A model generated the notes under the pieces. That model was not told the origin of the DNA. It saw nothing but the letters and a program-made list of their open reading frames with translations, and did not search any database. A stretch of 39,433 nucleotides of DNA, taken from assembly GCF_022662475.1 (NCBI RefSeq), contig NZ_JAKNQQ010000016.1, positions 1 to 39,433 of the forward strand, read 5' to 3'. Below are positions 32,625 through 39,433 of this stretch, one piece after another. Both the position numbers and the translations under genes were made by a program. The DNA is from Sphingomonas sp. TREG-RG-20F-R18-01. Lineage in GTDB: Bacteria > Pseudomonadota > Alphaproteobacteria > Sphingomonadales > Sphingomonadaceae. Within the stretch, counting starts at the first letter, position 1. The number at the start of each line of letters is the position of its first letter.

Positions 32625-35204
32625 TTAGAAGCGCTTCGTCAGAGTCGCGCCGTACGTCCGTGGATCATTTGTAAACCCAGTGTAGCTTCCGCTCTGCGCA
32701 ACGGTCGGAAAAGCTCCGACGAGCGTGTTGTGCTTGGTCAGGTTGCGCACAAAGAACAGCAGCTCGATCTTTTGCGGTGGTAGCGCGAAGCCAAGGCTCG
32801 CGTTGACGTTGCTAGTTTCCGTGCTGCCATATTGAGCGGGCACGACGTCGATCAGCTGAGTTCGGCTGGAATAATCGTATTCCCCGCGTAGGAAGGCACT
32901 AATTGTGCCGAAGTCGTGGTTGATCGTAGCCGATACCGACGTGCTCCATTTGGGAATGCCAGCCGGCCGTTGTCCGGACAAATCGCGAAACGGCGGGATT
33001 TGCCCGTTCGCTGGGTTCAGCGGGCATTGGACCGTGTCGAAACTGACGCACGGCGCCCGCAAGAAAGAGTCGTATTTCGGGTCGAGATACGTCCCCGCCC
33101 CAGTGAGCGAGAGCCAGGAAATCGGGCGATAGGCCGCTTCCACCTCGACGCCCTTCACCGACTCCTGTCCGGCATTAACGAGACTATAGCCGGTACCCGT
33201 AAAGGCGTTTGACTGGAACCCCTTGATAGTCTGCTTAAACACCGCAAGGTTCAGATATCCGCCGCGGAATACCGCCTTGGCCCCGACTTCGTAAAGCCGC
33301 ACGTTTTCAGGAGCAGCGGTACGTCCGACGCCGTTCGCGTCCGGGGACCTTGCATCTGTCGAGAGATTGAAGGCACCCGCCTTCCATCCCGTCGAGTAGC
33401 TTGCATAAAAATTGACCCGCCCGAGGTCGTAAGTCGCGCGACCGAGATAGGTAACCTTATCCCCCTTCAATACGCCTGACTCGTTGGCATTCGGATAGTT
33501 AACCGGACCGTGAGTGGGTGCGTTGCCGTAGAAGAATTGCAAGGCCCCGAGCGGGCCGTATAGATTGCCTGGAAGTCCTATGGCCGTGAACTGTGGAACT
33601 GCTTGCAGGTTCAGCGCCGAAAACTGGTCGGTTAGCACCACGTTTGCCGTCGACGCTTTGCGGTCGCTGAGATACGCGATGCCGCCCGTAAGAGTTAGCC
33701 TGTCAAACAGTTTGTAATCGGCCTGACCAAAGAAGGAAAACGAGTCCTGCTTGATCGTGTACGGCGCAATGACGCCTTGCCCGGCCCCAAAATAGGTGGC
33801 GCCCGGTTTGATCGAAGGTGTGACGAGGCTCTGCAAAAACTCCAGAGCGTAAATGTTTGAACGTCCCGTCAAAGCAGGGCGAAGCGCGGCCGGAAGTGCA
33901 CCGATCAACGTAGCCGGAACCTGTCCACTCAGCGCATCGGCGAAAGGGCGGATCTGCGATCCGAAGCTGATTTGGCTGCTCGTGTCCAGGTTTTCGTGAT
34001 TGTAAAAGCCGCCGATCAGCCAGCTGAACGGACCCTTGCCGCTTGAGGTCAGCCGGACCTCCTGAGTGAAAGTCTTTGTGCGGGTTTGGTCTGAGCGGTA
34101 GGAGAGGTCGGCACCTGTGAAGTCGACGTCTTCCGTGCTGTTGTTGCGCTGTTCGCGGTATGCAGTGATCGACGTTACCTTGGCGAAGTCTAGATCGTAA
34201 TCAATCTCGCCCGATACACCTTTGCCGACGATGTGGTTGGTCGGATCCCGGTCAAACGCGATATTGCGGCTATATTTCGTTGCGGGATCGCTAACCTTTG
34301 CACCTAGGCCAAACGGCGGTGGCGCCGCGATGAACTGCGTGGCGGGACCGTTAAAAAGCTGGACAGCGCCGCAGCAGCGCTCGTTGATTTCATTGTAGTC
34401 CGCGATCAGCCGAACAGAAAGCCGATCAACCGGATTCCATAAAACGTCGACACGGGCCGATGCTCGGTTGCGGTCGTTGATGCTGTGCCCGGTCACGACA
34501 TTGTGATCATAACCGTCGCGCTGGTCCACGGACCCCGATAGCCGGATAGCAATGGTATCGCTCAGGGGGCCGGTCGCAGTCGCCTTAGCAATAAGTTGGC
34601 CGTAGTTACCGACCGTGAGATCGACCCGTCCACCGAAGTCGAACTGCGGACGCTTGGTGATGATGTTGATGGCCCCGACAGAAACGTTTTTGCCAAACAA
34701 TGTCGACTGCGGCCCGCGAAGCACCTCGATGCGCTCTACCTCGGGAAGGTCATTCAGCGAAGCCGCACTACGCGATCGGTAGACGCCGTCGATGAACACG
34801 CCGACCGACCCCTCGATCCCGACGTTGCCGTTGCCGTTGCCGAATCCGCGAATGATGAAGTTGGTCTGACCAACGGTGTTGAACTGCGCAACTTTTAACG
34901 AGGGCACGACCGACTGAAGATCGACGAGGTCGCGAATTTGCGCACGATCGATGGTCTGCTGGCTGGTTACGGCGACTGAAATCGGCACGTCCTGCAGTGT
35001 CTGTTCGCGCTTCGACGCCGTAACGACGATGTCGTCGCTGGACTGTGCAGCGTCCGTAGCACGCGCTGGGCTGGCCTTCGTTGCCGCCGCACTGTCGCGC
35101 GCATTCAGAGACTGCGAGTCCGCCGGCACCGCAACTTGCGCCAACGCTGGCGTGGCAACGACGAGCGCCAGAACGGAAACGCCAAAAAGCCTCAGATGGA
35201 TCAT
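32625..35204 (-). CDS. TonB-dependent receptor heading the monooxygenase operon
   Basis: Outer-membrane TonB-dependent receptor of 859 aa, first gene of the eight-gene operon. A signal peptide ends at PALAQV. A short linker leads to the TonB box (DDIVVTASKREQTLQDVPISV, here cited for its start) and plug (NFIIRGFGNGNGN, VFIDGVYRSRSA, RIEVLRGPQSTLFGKN, GAINIITKRP). The barrel ends in a terminal Phe (GATLTKRF). This class in sphingomonads is often linked to hydrophobic or aromatic compounds rather than sugars. GGGAGAG precedes the ATG. It is divergent from the TetR gene and probably takes up the operon's substrate. Confidence 0.92.
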   Translation of the reverse strand: MIHLRLFGVSVLALVVATPALAQVAVPADSQSLNARDSAAATKASPARATDAAQSSDDIVVTASKREQTLQDVPISVAVTSQQTIDRAQIRDLVDLQSVVPSLKVAQFNTVGQTNFIIRGFGNGNGNVGIEGSVGVFIDGVYRSRSAASLNDLPEVERIEVLRGPQSTLFGKNVSVGAINIITKRPQFDFGGRVDLTVGNYGQLIAKATATGPLSDTIAIRLSGSVDQRDGYDHNVVTGHSINDRNRASARVDVLWNPVDRLSVRLIADYNEINERCCGAVQLFNGPATQFIAAPPPFGLGAKVSDPATKYSRNIAFDRDPTNHIVGKGVSGEIDYDLDFAKVTSITAYREQRNNSTEDVDFTGADLSYRSDQTRTKTFTQEVRLTSSGKGPFSWLIGGFYNHENLDTSSQISFGSQIRPFADALSGQVPATLIGALPAALRPALTGRSNIYALEFLQSLVTPSIKPGATYFGAGQGVIAPYTIKQDSFSFFGQADYKLFDRLTLTGGIAYLSDRKASTANVVLTDQFSALNLQAVPQFTAIGLPGNLYGPLGALQFFYGNAPTHGPVNYPNANESGVLKGDKVTYLGRATYDLGRVNFYASYSTGWKAGAFNLSTDARSPDANGVGRTAAPENVRLYEVGAKAVFRGGYLNLAVFKQTIKGFQSNAFTGTGYSLVNAGQESVKGVEVEAAYRPISWLSLTGAGTYLDPKYDSFLRAPCVSFDTVQCPLNPANGQIPPFRDLSGQRPAGIPKWSTSVSATINHDFGTISAFLRGEYDYSSRTQLIDVVPAQYGSTETSNVNASLGFALPPQKIELLFFVRNLTKHNTLVGAFPTVAQSGSYTGFTNDPRTYGATLTKRF

Positions 35205-35362
35205 GCCGACTCTCCCAAAAAAGCACGCCGTTTTCGACGTTGCCGTCGTGTTTCTATGACAGCCAAGGAAATCGAGGGCAAGCTAGAAATTAAAATTGGC
35301 GATTGCCATTGTCGGTGCGGTCGCGCTGAGTAAGGGTATTGGGCTGAGAGAAGGATCGAGAG
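35205..35362. promoter_or_regulatory. Divergent promoter region, TonB receptor operon and TetR regulator
   Basis: 158 bases separate the two starts. On the minus strand TTGCCC and CATAGA are spaced by 17 bases, a weak -35/-10 pair for the operon. TGGC-GATT-GCCA at about 35297-35308 is a small palindrome that a TetR dimer might use. AAGGA sits seven bases before the TTG start of the regulator. Assignments are tentative. Confidence 0.35.
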
Positions 35363-36007
35363 TTGACGTCAGCCGCCCCACAACGTGAGCCGCCGCCTGC
35401 CACCAAGCCGCAGGCACGCGGACGGAAATCTATTAAGAAAAAGGATGAGATCATCCGAGCCGCGATTGAGATCATCAATGCAAAAAGTTTTGCATTGGCG
35501 ACGATGGCCGAGATCGCGGCCAGCCTCGATCTGCGTGACGCCACGCTATATTATTACTTTTCGAATAAGCAGGCCTTGGCATACGAATGCCATGTACGAT
35601 CCTTACAGCGGTTCGAGCACCTGCTCGAGTCCTGCGATGCGCACGGAGGTACAGGCATCGAAAAGATCCATCGTCTGCTGCATGGCCTGCTGCAGGATTC
35701 AGTCGAAAAAGGTCCGCAACTGTATTTCGGCGACTATTCCTATCTTGAAGACTTTCAGCGTGACCGCGTGGCGACGTGGGCCGACGAGATGAGAGCGCGC
35801 CTCCAAACGTTTATCGAAGAGGGAATGGCGGACGGATCGATCGTCAAATGCGAGGCAGCACTTGTCGTGCAGCTTATGCTGGGCATGATCATCTGGCTGG
35901 CAAAATGGACGCCGCAAGTGAAAGGGCTTACGGTCGAGCGGTTACAGGCGTCGATCAGTGCCTTCGCATTTCATGGCCTCGAAAGCCGGATCGCGCCGTA
36001 TACGTGA
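35363..36007 (+). CDS. TetR family transcriptional regulator
   Basis: 214-aa TetR-type repressor. After a Pro/Lys-rich N-terminal tail, the helix-turn-helix reads KKKDEIIRAAIEII, FALATMAEIAASLDLRDATLYYYFSNK. The C-terminal half is an all-helical ligand domain with a hydrophobic segment (LVVQLMLGMIIWLAKW) consistent with a lipophilic effector. The frame opens at TTG 35363 with AAGGA seven bases upstream; the next Met is within the HTH, so TTG is the likely start. Position and orientation point to control of the divergent monooxygenase operon, perhaps released by the ketone, acid or acyl-CoA. Confidence 0.88.
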   Translation: MTSAAPQREPPPATKPQARGRKSIKKKDEIIRAAIEIINAKSFALATMAEIAASLDLRDATLYYYFSNKQALAYECHVRSLQRFEHLLESCDAHGGTGIEKIHRLLHGLLQDSVEKGPQLYFGDYSYLEDFQRDRVATWADEMRARLQTFIEEGMADGSIVKCEAALVVQLMLGMIIWLAKWTPQVKGLTVERLQASISAFAFHGLESRIAPYT

Positions 36008-36358
36008 TGCCGTTCTTTCGACATTCGTGCGTGCCTGGAGGCGTGGCAGGCAAACTGAAGATCGTAGCGCTGGCATCACGATGCTCGTTAACACCTTCTC
36101 GCAAGCCGTTGAGGTGAGTAGGACAGTAAGCAAACAAAAAAAACCGCCCAGGGGTATTAATTGGCTTCGTTGCATCAGGCCTTACCTATCCCTTCGTCAA
36201 AGAGATTGGGCTCGAGGCCTTTGACGGGCAAAAAGGAAAGTCGACCGGAGGAAAATCAACTCCCTTCGATCAACGGCTACGCTGCTACGTCTTATATTCG
36301 CCGGTACAAAGGCTTTAGTCGAACTATTCTGCGAGAAAGCAGATAGCCTCGCCTTCCC
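36008..36358. other. Gene-poor stretch after TetR
   Basis: No gene recognised. There is an A-run near 36137-36144 that would read as a T-run on the minus strand, but no solid stem precedes it. Short frames here match nothing I know. Confidence 0.5.
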
Positions 36359-36385
36359 AAAAAAGACCGGCGGTTTAGGCCGGTC
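36359..36385 (-). terminator. Rho-independent terminator downstream of STAS-like copy B
   Basis: On the minus strand GACCGGC and GCCGGTC pair around a 7-base loop and are followed by TTTTTT. It is about 250 bases past the stop of the minus-strand STAS-like gene, leaving a long 3' tail in which I see no gene. In the plus direction no T-run follows. Confidence 0.75.
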
Positions 36386-36637
36386 AAGTTTGGAGAGGCT
36401 GCCTGCAAGGCGAACGCTTTATGTTATGGATAACCCCTTTTGTCAAACCCAGCCTAGGTTTCTCACATGTGCCATGATTCCGTCTAACTAAATCGTTGAC
36501 CACGAGATTCGCCGGTTTCGACGTTGACGCTTAGTCTCAGCACTCCATCCGTCGAGGCCAAGACCGTAGGCAAACGCTGCCTCCTCCCATCGTGCTTCCT
36601 GACTTTTCGGACGTCTGGTTTCATCGACGGCGAGGTG
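36386..36637. other. 3' tail between STAS-like copy B and its terminator
   Basis: About 250 bases without a recognisable gene on either strand. Confidence 0.45.
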
Positions 36638-37039
36638 TCAAGCGACCACGGCGCCCGCCATAAGCCATCTCATCGCTGCTTCCTCGTCTGCAAAGAATCT
36701 CGGCGCTATGTGAGCGCCAATCCGTTGAGCCTGTGCTTTGTGAAGAACTGATGGCGAAACTAGGACCGCGTGCGGATGTCGACGATTTGCGCCTGCCGCC
36801 AACCCCTGTTCGATGCGGGCCGCCACCTCCTTGGACTGCAGACCGTGTTCCCGCAAATCAACCAGAACACTGTATTCTTCTGGCGAGCGACCAGCAGTCT
36901 TCCCCTTTGCAGCCAGGGCCTTCAGAGCCCTAGTATATTCATCGAAGGTCTCGACCGTCCAAAAACCAAGCAACTTAAGTGTCACCAGCCTGCGCGCAAC
37001 ATCGACTCGGATGACGTATCCAGGCGCCACAATCTCCAT
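36638..37039 (-). CDS. Small STAS/SpoIIAA-like protein (copy B)
   Basis: 133-aa soluble protein of the same family as copies A and C. Shared elements are YVIRVDVARRLVTLKLLGFW, VLVDLREHGLQSKEVA, HAVLVSPSVLHKAQAQRI and FFADEEAAMRWLM. The closing F-x(5)-A-x-x-WL pattern is that of SpoIIAA-like/STAS proteins. The frame is open 13 codons upstream, but ATG 37039 has a GGAGGAGAAAGGG site and starts the first strand. That site is partly inside a stem (37041-37067), hinting at translational control. It is divergent from copy C. Function unknown; a regulatory protein-binding role would fit the fold. Confidence 0.72.
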   Translation of the reverse strand: MEIVAPGYVIRVDVARRLVTLKLLGFWTVETFDEYTRALKALAAKGKTAGRSPEEYSVLVDLREHGLQSKEVAARIEQGLAAGANRRHPHAVLVSPSVLHKAQAQRIGAHIAPRFFADEEAAMRWLMAGAVVA

Positions 37040-37040
37040 C

Positions 37041-37067
37041 GCCCTTTCTCCTCCGCGCTTAAAGGGC
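37041..37067 (-). promoter_or_regulatory. Stem-loop at the ribosome site of STAS-like copy B
   Basis: GCCCTTT and AAAGGGC form a perfect 7-bp stem with a 13-base loop, one base before the start codon. GGAGGAG lies in the loop and AAAGGG in the stem, so folding could change access to the ribosome site. The structure is seen; regulation is inferred. Confidence 0.4.
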
Positions 37068-37390
37068 TGGATGTACAACGCCCTTCTTACCGTTCCGTAA
37101 ACCGGTCAAGCCAATGTAAGCCACCAAAAACATGTCAGTTAGCATCGGTGAGATTTTCTGTAGTCGAACTATCTAATAACTTCCTGCATCTCGCTCGGCC
37201 GCTTCAATCCGCGAATTGACTGTTGATTCGGAGCAAGGCTATCAAACGCCGTCGACAGACGTTGGGCGATGGCAAACTGGCTTCTCCGCGCTGTGATGCT
37301 GAGTACCGGCCGACTCTTTGGCTTGCGGCCCTGCAACGTTACCGCAACCCTTATAAAAATCTCAACAAATGTCCGGTAACGTAGGGCCTT
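37068..37390. promoter_or_regulatory. Divergent control region between STAS-like copies B and C
   Basis: A candidate plus-strand promoter is TTGACT at about 37217-37222, 17 bases before CTATCA. Closer to copy C, the perfect 9-bp inverted repeat ACGTTACCG/CGGTAACGT (37336-37344 and 37374-37382) encloses an AT-rich TTATAAAAAT. The half-site TTACCG also appears near 37086 on the copy B side. These could be operators shared by the pair. Confidence 0.4.
37336..37382. repeat. 9-bp inverted repeat upstream of STAS-like copy C
   Basis: ACGTTACCG at 37336-37344 and CGGTAACGT at 37374-37382 are perfect complements separated by 29 bases, ending nine bases before the copy C start. This is too widely spaced for a tight operator unless looping or two dimers are involved; as RNA it would form a stem enclosing the leader. 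Confidence 0.6.
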
Positions 37391-37852
37391 ATGAACGCAG
37401 TATATACCATCGACGTCAATCCCCGCCAACGCCTCATGGCCGTGACCTTGACCGGTTTTTTGACTTGGAACGTTTTTGTGGAATTGCGGCGTGACGTTGC
37501 GAAGGCGATCAACCAGATAGGCTGTCCTCCGGGTCAGCATTTGGCATTATGGGACATTAAAAACGCGAAAATACAATCTCAGGATATCGTTGGGGGGTTT
37601 CGCGCAATGAGCGACCAGAGCGCCGTTGCCGCACGGCAAATCGCCGTGGTAGCGGGCCAATCGCTCATGCGGATGCAATTGCGGCGGCTCATCGGCGATG
37701 AGCGAGTGCTCCAAACCTTTGACACGGTATTGGAGGCACGTACATGGCTCCTTCGATCTGAAATCGGTTCATCGTCGCGCGTTCCGTCAATCACCGGACT
37801 GACTGGGATTGTCTTAACGAGTATATCATCGGCCGGTGGAGCCGTGCGTTGA
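37391..37852 (+). CDS. Small STAS/SpoIIAA-like protein (copy C)
   Basis: 153-aa soluble protein related to copies A and B: YTIDVNPRQRLMAVTLTGFL, LALWDIKNAKIQSQDIVGGF, ARQIAVVAGQSLMRMQLRRL and FDTVLEARTWLL follow the same order. The RQIAVV segment is close to the conserved middle of SpoIIAA-like proteins. Unlike the others it carries a Ser/Gly-rich tail of about 30 residues after the WL end. The ATG has a moderate TAGGG site. It is followed at once by a strong hairpin that begins on the stop codon. Function not assignable. Confidence 0.72.
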   Translation: MNAVYTIDVNPRQRLMAVTLTGFLTWNVFVELRRDVAKAINQIGCPPGQHLALWDIKNAKIQSQDIVGGFRAMSDQSAVAARQIAVVAGQSLMRMQLRRLIGDERVLQTFDTVLEARTWLLRSEIGSSSRVPSITGLTGIVLTSISSAGGAVR

Positions 37853-37886
37853 AGCATGTTTGAGACGGATTTTCAAACATGCCTCA
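37850..37886 (+). terminator. Stem-loop starting at the stop codon of STAS-like copy C
   Basis: GCATGTTTGA and TCAAACATGC form a perfect 10-bp stem around a 9-base loop, extended by TGA/TCA past one mismatch. It includes the stop codon itself. No T-run follows, so it may be a transcript-end stabiliser rather than a classical terminator. Confidence 0.55.
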
Positions 37887-38629
37887 AGGTGATCCGATGA
37901 GTGTCGGATCGCCAATATGCGCCGATGAACGGTACAGAGGGCGAAGCCACGGAGAAACTGCGTTATGCCACTGACCTCATGCATGCTTAGAGCAGCGATG
38001 GAACGCCGTCCGACGGTTCGATCTGGTGGGAGCTGAGTACATCGCGGAGTTCGCCCGGCAACGTGTCGGGCATTAGACACACGTTGGCGTTTACAACCTC
38101 GACCTTTCGACTCAATCCGCGCAAACCAATTTGAACCATCGCCAGCCCCACCGCGCGTGCGCCTCTTTCCGCAAATGCCGCGCGGCGGACAAACCGCTAT
38201 ATTGTGCATCGATCACGGCGGCCTTGGCTTCGACGTTTACGGTCAGTGCTAGTGTCATCGACGCCGCTAGCGCTGACACTGGGCAGTTGCCGTGGGTTGA
38301 AATTTTACGGGTCGTGTGACGTTTCTCCCATTCGGAAGCACCGCGAATCTCCCGCGCTGCTCTCTTGCCGCAGCGCGAGGCGCGGCGCTGATGCCAACTG
38401 ACAAAAAGGAAAGCAGTGGATGACCCGAAGCTGAGGATGGCTACGACTATGCTCGTCAGATCTCGCGGCTTTGCGACATTTACTGGGATCGATGTCCTGC
38501 GCAGAGCGCTCGGACGCGTGATGCTGCATTAAGGGCAGCGACACCGCCGCGAACATCGAAATTTCCGGAGAAGTTGTCGCCAACGCGCCTTATGGCAACC
38601 CTATTCTTGAGCTAAATAATTTGCTAGCT
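37887..38629. other. Gene-poor region with possible debris
   Basis: No complete gene is supported in these 743 bases. On the minus strand a 69-codon frame (37987-38196) reads protein-like (RRAAFAERGARAVGLAMVQ, RKVEVVNANVCLMPDTLPGE), faintly like a PilZ domain, but starts after a stop with no ribosome site. On the plus strand a short frame at 38416-38532 resembles a receiver domain start. The region is best read as decayed sequence. Confidence 0.45.
38416..38532 (+). pseudogene. Possible remnant of a response-regulator receiver N-terminus
   Basis: A 38-codon frame reads VDDPKLRMATTMLVRSRGFA and continues for one more turn before a stop. The VDD..LR...LLRS.GF spacing is that of FixJ-type receivers. 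The phospho-acceptor Asp region and output domain are absent. The match is short and could be chance. Confidence 0.22.
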
Positions 38630-39433
38630 TCATTCTGAGGAGCTGGATGCGTTCGTCATTTTAAGCAGATGGCGCGACAGATAGTTGTCCGTCGCGTGGA
38701 ATAGCCTCAGCCAAGAAGCGTAGCGGGTCAGGTCGTGAACCTCGTCAGGCAAAACTAGCTCCTCGTGCTCGATTCCATGCGCGCGCAGATCCTGCACCAG
38801 TTCGGTTGACTGCTGGAACGGCACGTTGCGGTCGTCGTCAGCGTGGACCACGAGTACGGGCGAGTGCCAATTGGCGATCGTCGCGACTGGTGAGGAGGCC
38901 GTGGACAACGCTCTTTCAGTCGGGTCTTCAATCGCAGCCCCAAACGTTGCCAGCATGGAGGTCCAATCATACACGCCTGCGTAGTCCACGCCCGCTGCGA
39001 TCCGGTCAGAGGCCCGGGCGAGGCCGAGCGCGGTCATCAGGCCACCGTAGCTGCCGCCCCAGATACCCACGCGGGCGAGGTCGACGTCGCCGCGCGCGCG
39101 AAGGTAGTCGAGGGCCGCAAAAATGTCGTTCGTCTCGCTGCCGCCCCGGGGTCCGAAGTCCTTCGCTTCGCGGTAGTTGAGACCGTAGCCAATTCCACCA
39201 CGATAGTTGACTGATAGCACTACGAAACCTTTTGCCGCGAAATACTCGTTCAGGCCGTACATCCAGCTATAGGCACCCATGTAGTGAAAGCCGAGGAGCA
39301 TCTGCCGAGATGGCCCGCCATGAAAGAACAGGATCGCGGGACGCTTGGTATCAGACTTGTCCGCCGGCAGAAAAAGTTGGCCGTGCACTTTCGCTCCGTC
39401 GGGTGCGGCGAACGCCACCGCTTTGGGAGCCAC
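38630..39433 (-). CDS. S9 family prolyl oligopeptidase-type peptidase, C-terminal part (cut by window end)
   Basis: The last 267 or so residues of an S9-type serine peptidase or acylaminoacyl peptidase; the beta-propeller part lies beyond 39433. The oxyanion region is LFFHGGPSRQ. The catalytic triad is complete: Ser in WGGSYGGLM, Asp in VVHADDDRNVPF, and His in LPDEVHDLTR. A short Ser-rich tail ends the protein. It probably hydrolyses short peptides in periplasm or cytosol; the missing N-terminus prevents judging export. Its first visible codon is GTG at the window edge, which is not a supported start. Confidence 0.88.
   Translation of the reverse strand: MAPKAVAFAAPDGAKVHGQLFLPADKSDTKRPAILFFHGGPSRQMLLGFHYMGAYSWMYGLNEYFAAKGFVVLSVNYRGGIGYGLNYREAKDFGPRGGSETNDIFAALDYLRARGDVDLARVGIWGGSYGGLMTALGLARASDRIAAGVDYAGVYDWTSMLATFGAAIEDPTERALSTASSPVATIANWHSPVLVVHADDDRNVPFQQSTELVQDLRAHGIEHEELVLPDEVHDLTRYASWLRLFHATDNYLSRHLLKMTNASSSSE

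Noticed and set aside
36130..36150. A-run that could be a minus-strand terminator
   Set aside because: The adjoining CCCCTGGGCGG cannot form a stem with a workable loop; the hairpin at 36365-36385 is the better terminator.
36160..36180. Sequence resembling an insertion-sequence end (GGCTTCGTTGCATCAGGCC)
   Set aside because: Only one copy is seen, with no matching inverted end, no transposase and no target duplication in the flanks.
38533..38632. Possible short peptide gene ending just before 38632 on the plus strand (NIEISGEVVANAPYGNP)
   Set aside because: It looks peptide-like, but the frame has no start codon after the preceding stop, no ribosome site and no processing genes nearby.
1..39433. 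CRISPR array, prophage or defence island
   Set aside because: No regularly spaced repeats, no phage structural or integrase genes and no restriction or toxin-antitoxin genes were recognised.

Overview
The window looks like chromosomal DNA from a Sphingomonas-type alphaproteobacterium (Sphingomonadales). This is inferred from high-GC coding, two large TonB-dependent receptors (one of the Xanthomonas/Caulobacter oligosaccharide type), a hybrid histidine kinase with the GGVAHDFNNLL signature, and coniferyl-aldehyde-dehydrogenase and Baeyer-Villiger monooxygenase genes typical of this group. No rRNA, tRNA or CRISPR array was seen.

Region 1 (386-15423) is a beta-mannan or hemicellulose utilisation locus. 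A secreted GH31 glycosidase with a PA14 insert is divergent from a three-gene, translationally overlapping operon: a LamG-fused GH2 beta-mannosidase-like enzyme, an MFS sugar porter and a GH5 mannanase-like enzyme. Facing them are a TonB-dependent receptor, a ROK sugar kinase and a divergent ROK repressor. A plausible flow is outer-membrane import by the receptor, periplasmic cleavage by GH5, GH2 and GH31, inner-membrane uptake by the sugar porter, phosphorylation by the kinase, and control by the ROK regulator.

Region 2 (15424-23874) is a scar zone. It holds the C-terminal stub of an epoxide hydrolase, a frameshifted SDR pseudogene that resembles the intact SDR further right, an intact cytosolic PAS/GAF hybrid histidine kinase, and a nest of insertion sequences. 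The nest is a Tn5-like IS4-family element (19-bp ends, near-perfect 9-bp target duplication) split by an intact 1282-bp IS3-family element (exact 3-bp target duplication). The Tn5-like transposase is also frameshifted by an 8-bp tandem duplication. An IS5-family transposase remnant follows.

Region 3 (23875-36007) is an eight-gene minus-strand operon: TonB receptor, Baeyer-Villiger monooxygenase, SDR, aldehyde dehydrogenase, STAS-like protein, MFS transporter, acyl-CoA ligase and APH-fold kinase. A divergent TetR regulator with a TTG start sits beside it. I read it as a ketone or alicyclic catabolic operon that may end in a hydroxyacyl-CoA kinase step like LvaA or ACAD10/11. This is the best candidate for an undescribed system.

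Region 4 (36008-39433) holds two divergent genes of the same small STAS/SpoIIAA-like family found inside the region 3 operon, so there are three copies within about 10 kb. A gene-poor stretch with possible debris follows, then the 3' part of an S9 prolyl-oligopeptidase gene that runs off the window.
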